Assembly: GCA_904419835.1 (NCBI GenBank)
Contig: CAJFTA010000037.1
Location: forward strand, 1-24,448
Reading direction: 5' to 3'
Source: an uncultured Pseudoflavonifractor sp.
GTDB taxonomy: Bacteria; Bacillota; Clostridia; Oscillospirales; Oscillospiraceae
DNA: 24,448 nucleotides
A program made the position numbers and the translations under genes. The first letter of the stretch is position 1; the number at the start of each line of letters is the position of its first letter. Shown here one piece after another: positions 22,925 to 24,448 of this stretch. Below the pieces are notes generated by a model. That model saw nothing but the letters and a program-made list of their open reading frames with translations, did no database searches and was not told the DNA's origin.

Positions 22925-23030
22925 TTGTAACCGTATTGTAACCGCATCTCTCGCAAATTGCAAGAGAAAGTTTTGTCACAAGCTTGTTTCGACCACTTTT
23001 CATACAATTTGACGGTTACAAACGGTAACG
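22925..23030. repeat. Repeated TTGTAACCG / CGGTTACAA motif
   Basis: TTGTAACCG occurs at 22925-22933 and again at 22936-22944, 11 bases apart (one helical turn) and overlapping the -10 of paralogue 1. The inverse CGGTTACAA occurs at 23013-23021, followed at once by the related ACGGTAACG. The shorter TTGTAACC recurs at the -10 of paralogue 2 (24301-24308) and, inverted, in its first codons (24249-24256). This is consistent with an operator but no regulator is known. Confidence 0.45.
22935..22963 (-). promoter_or_regulatory. Promoter of SleB-like paralogue 1
   Basis: On the minus strand TTGCAA (22963-22958) and TACAAT (22940-22935) lie 17 bases apart, a good vegetative-type promoter. The repeated GGTTACAA motif covers the -10 region. 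Nothing here looks like a sporulation sigma-G promoter. Confidence 0.75.
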
Positions 23031-23201
23031 ACATTATGTCCGTTTGTTTGGTATTTCATCCATTTATTTTCATTTTATTTCAAAAAAAGGATATTTCATT
23101 CTCCAGGCGGACGTTCCTCCCACTCGTCTGCGGTCCTAGCGGCGCACCAAAATGCCGCCTGAGCCCTTCTCTCCCAAGGCTTTTTGCGGCATTTAATTTT
23201 T
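23009..23201 (+). ncRNA. Candidate small RNA (promoter to terminator)
   Basis: On the plus strand TTGACG (23009-23014) and CATTAT (23032-23037) lie exactly 17 bases apart. About 110 bases downstream AAATGCCGC (23150-23158) and GCGGCATTT (23186-23194) form a perfect 9-bp stem, with AGCC/GGCT pairing inside, followed by AATTTTT. No ORF with a ribosome binding site is present between. A transcript of about 155 nt from near 23044 is predicted; expression is unproven. Confidence 0.35.
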
Positions 23202-23394
23202 CCCTTCTCTACCCCCTCCTCCGCCCCAGCCTACCTTGTCCCTATCTTATTTTTCCCCTTTCAAATATTCCATATATATACATATTTTTATATAAAATTA
23301 CTTTTTATCCTGTTTAATACTGGAAAATGTCAGGAGTATATAACTTCCTGAAATTTCAAATTGAAAATTGAAAAAATTTTTCTTCCTTTTACGC

Positions 23395-23433
23395 AAAAGC
23401 AAGCGACCCACCGGAAATTCCGGCGGGCCGCTT
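23395..23433 (-). terminator. Terminator of SleB-like paralogue 2
   Basis: The arms at 23401-23416 and 23418-23433 pair along 16 bases with two G-U pairs in the RNA, so the central pairs open into a loop. On the minus strand it is followed by GCTTTTGCG, a weak T-run. It begins 33 bases after the stop codon at 23466. Confidence 0.7.
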
Positions 23434-23465
23434 GGCACATAAGGCGTCTTTTGTCCTGCTTTTCT

Positions 23466-24266
23466 TCAGCGGTAGAACCAGTGCGCGCCGATGCGCAGCA
23501 CAAAAGTCCGGTTCTCCATGATCCAGTGGTTGCTGGTGAGGGCAGGCGCCAGGAAATACAGGCTGTCACCCGCCGCGTCGGCGCCGTCCAGCACCAGGCG
23601 TGCGGCCAGAACGCTCTCCTCCGTGGGCGTCTGGTGGATGGTGCCGTTGCTGACCGGCTCAAACTGCCCGCCCCAGCGGTCGTCAAAGATAACGCCGTAG
23701 ATGGTGGTGGGGAACTCGCTGTGGGCCACCCGGTTGAGCACCACGTTGCCCACCGCGATTTTGCCCAGAAGAGGCTCTCCCCTGCTCTCGGCAGAGATAA
23801 TGCGGGAGAGCCAGTAGAGCTCATCTTCCTTATAATATACGGAGGCGCTCTCAATGGCTCCGGCGCCCGAGGTGAGGGACACCGTGCGGCTCCCTCCGTC
23901 CCAGTCCACCTGGGCATCCATGGCCTTGGCCAGCACCCGCACCGGCACCAGCACCCGGCCGTATGCCGCCTGCACGCCGTCGGCTATGTACAGCGCCCGT
24001 CCGTTGGCCTCCAGATAAATGGCTCCGGGGGCGGCGGTCAGCTCCAGGTCGCTGCCCGCCCGCACCACAGCCTGACCCTCCCAGGTCACCACGGCGTCCT
24101 CACGCAGGGCCTCTGTCACCGCCCGAAGGGGCACGTAGGTGGTGCTGTTGATGACGACTGGATCAATGTCGCTCTCCAGCGGTACGCCGTCCACCAACAC
24201 GCTTACCGCCCCCGCCGGCGCGGCGGCCAGCCAAAGACACAGGAGTAAGGTTACAATTTTTCGCAT
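23466..24266 (-). CDS. Secreted SleB-type cell wall hydrolase with copper-amine-oxidase-like stalk domain (paralogue 2)
   Basis: A 266-residue exported protein with the same layout as its neighbour: signal peptide (residues 1-20, cleavage near AGA-VS), two copper amine oxidase-like stalk units (VVINSTTYVPLRAVTEAL, VLVPVRVLAKAMDAQVDWD) and a SleB domain from about 146. The SleB domain contains LYWLSRIISAESRGEP with the likely catalytic Glu160, GKIAVGNVVLNRV, TTIYGVIFDD and DSLYFLAP. I start at ATG 24266, 10 bases after AAGGA; an in-frame GTG at 24275 sits almost on that site. The two genes clearly arose by tandem duplication but have diverged widely and have separate promoters and terminators. 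Confidence 0.92.
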   Translation of the reverse strand: MRKIVTLLLCLWLAAAPAGAVSVLVDGVPLESDIDPVVINSTTYVPLRAVTEALREDAVVTWEGQAVVRAGSDLELTAAPGAIYLEANGRALYIADGVQAAYGRVLVPVRVLAKAMDAQVDWDGGSRTVSLTSGAGAIESASVYYKEDELYWLSRIISAESRGEPLLGKIAVGNVVLNRVAHSEFPTTIYGVIFDDRWGGQFEPVSNGTIHQTPTEESVLAARLVLDGADAAGDSLYFLAPALTSNHWIMENRTFVLRIGAHWFYR

Positions 24267-24299
24267 TCTGTTCACTTCCTTTTATTCAATGATACCAGA

Positions 24300-24329
24300 A
24301 TTGTAACCTGACCTCCCCTTCTGGCACAA
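24300..24329 (-). promoter_or_regulatory. Promoter of SleB-like paralogue 2
   Basis: On the minus strand TTGTGC (24329-24324) and TACAAT (24305-24300) lie 18 bases apart. The -10 carries the same GGTTACAAT sequence as the promoter of paralogue 1, suggesting common control. Confidence 0.65.
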
Positions 24330-24375
24330 GGAGTAAGTTATGGAAGGGCCAGCCTTCAAAAATGCCGTTACTTTC

Positions 24376-24443
24376 GCGCCGCACAGCGGCGCAAAAGTCC
24401 TCGCTCCGCTCCCCGGAAGCCTTGCACAGCAAGGCTTCCGGGG
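24376..24443. repeat. Two perfect hairpins at the right edge
   Basis: GCGCCGC-ACA-GCGGCGC (24376-24392) is followed by a 14-bp perfect stem CCCCGGAAGCCTTG/CAAGGCTTCCGGGG (24411-24443) with a five-base loop. No gene is visible to the right within the window. The second stem probably belongs to the end of the next gene; its downstream side is cut off, so a T-run cannot be checked. Confidence 0.5.
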
Positions 24444-24448
24444 CATTC

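Larger units (their letters stand above)
22889..23465. other. AT-rich spacer between the two SleB-like genes
   Basis: No supported protein gene. From right to left it holds the terminator of paralogue 2 (23401-23433) and a very AT-rich segment (about 23270-23400) with TATATATA and A/T tracts. To the left of these lie a candidate plus-strand small RNA unit (23009-23201) and the promoter of paralogue 1 (22935-22963). Confidence 0.6.

Noticed and set aside
1..24448. CRISPR array, tRNA or rRNA genes
   Set aside because: I saw no regularly spaced direct repeats and no tRNA- or rRNA-like sequence on either strand.

Overview
The window looks like chromosome of a GC-rich, spore-forming member of the Clostridia, most likely the Oscillospiraceae (Flavonifractor/Lawsonibacter/Oscillibacter type). 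The evidence is the high-GC coding style, AGGAGG ribosome binding sites, the PyrK/PyrD type IB pair, a type-2 PyrF, SleB-like hydrolases and debris of a Gram-positive conjugative element. Nothing in the sequence fixes the species.

Layout. (1) 1-331, plus strand: the 3' end of a threonine ammonia-lyase gene, closed by a hairpin terminator shared with the convergent operon. (2) 8507 to 379, minus strand: a probable single operon running pyrC-pyrF-pyrK-pyrD, then a histidine-phosphatase/GNAT fusion, a YgiQ radical SAM protein and a small YcxB-like membrane protein. It has a strong promoter at 8514-8543 and a leader of about 190 nt holding a terminator-like hairpin just before pyrC. (3) 8604-8774, plus strand: a 56-residue glycine-zipper protein. 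(4) 14244 to 8867, minus strand: a molybdenum-hydroxylase operon made of a two-[2Fe-2S]/molybdopterin fusion enzyme, a PucR-type activator, an isochorismatase-family cysteine hydrolase and a YczE-like membrane protein. (5) 14616 to about 16610: an AT-richer islet of foreign or decayed DNA. It holds a 59-bp perfect palindrome resembling two insertion-sequence ends, three small minus-strand ORFs, a second palindrome and a broken VirB4-type ATPase gene. (6) 16857-17513, plus strand: a Gph-like HAD phosphatase behind a strong promoter and a highly structured leader. (7) 21920 to 17578, minus strand: an FHA-domain FtsW/RodA fusion, a class B penicillin-binding protein and a DUF362/ferredoxin protein. 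(8) 24266 to 22076, minus strand: two paralogous secreted SleB-type hydrolases with copper-amine-oxidase-like stalk domains. An AT-rich spacer between them may encode a small RNA.

How the genes fit together. The pyr genes supply four activities of UMP synthesis; pyrB, carA/carB and pyrE are not in the window. The FHA-RodA/PBP pair forms a glycosyltransferase-transpeptidase cell-wall synthase whose FHA domain suggests control by a Ser/Thr kinase. The SleB paralogues point to wall or cortex remodelling. The molybdenum-hydroxylase operon looks like a catabolic unit for a purine or another N-heterocycle, with its substrate unknown. The clearest unexplained pieces are the islet with its palindromes and small ORFs, the pyr leader, and the possible small RNA and repeated GGTTACAA motif near the SleB genes.
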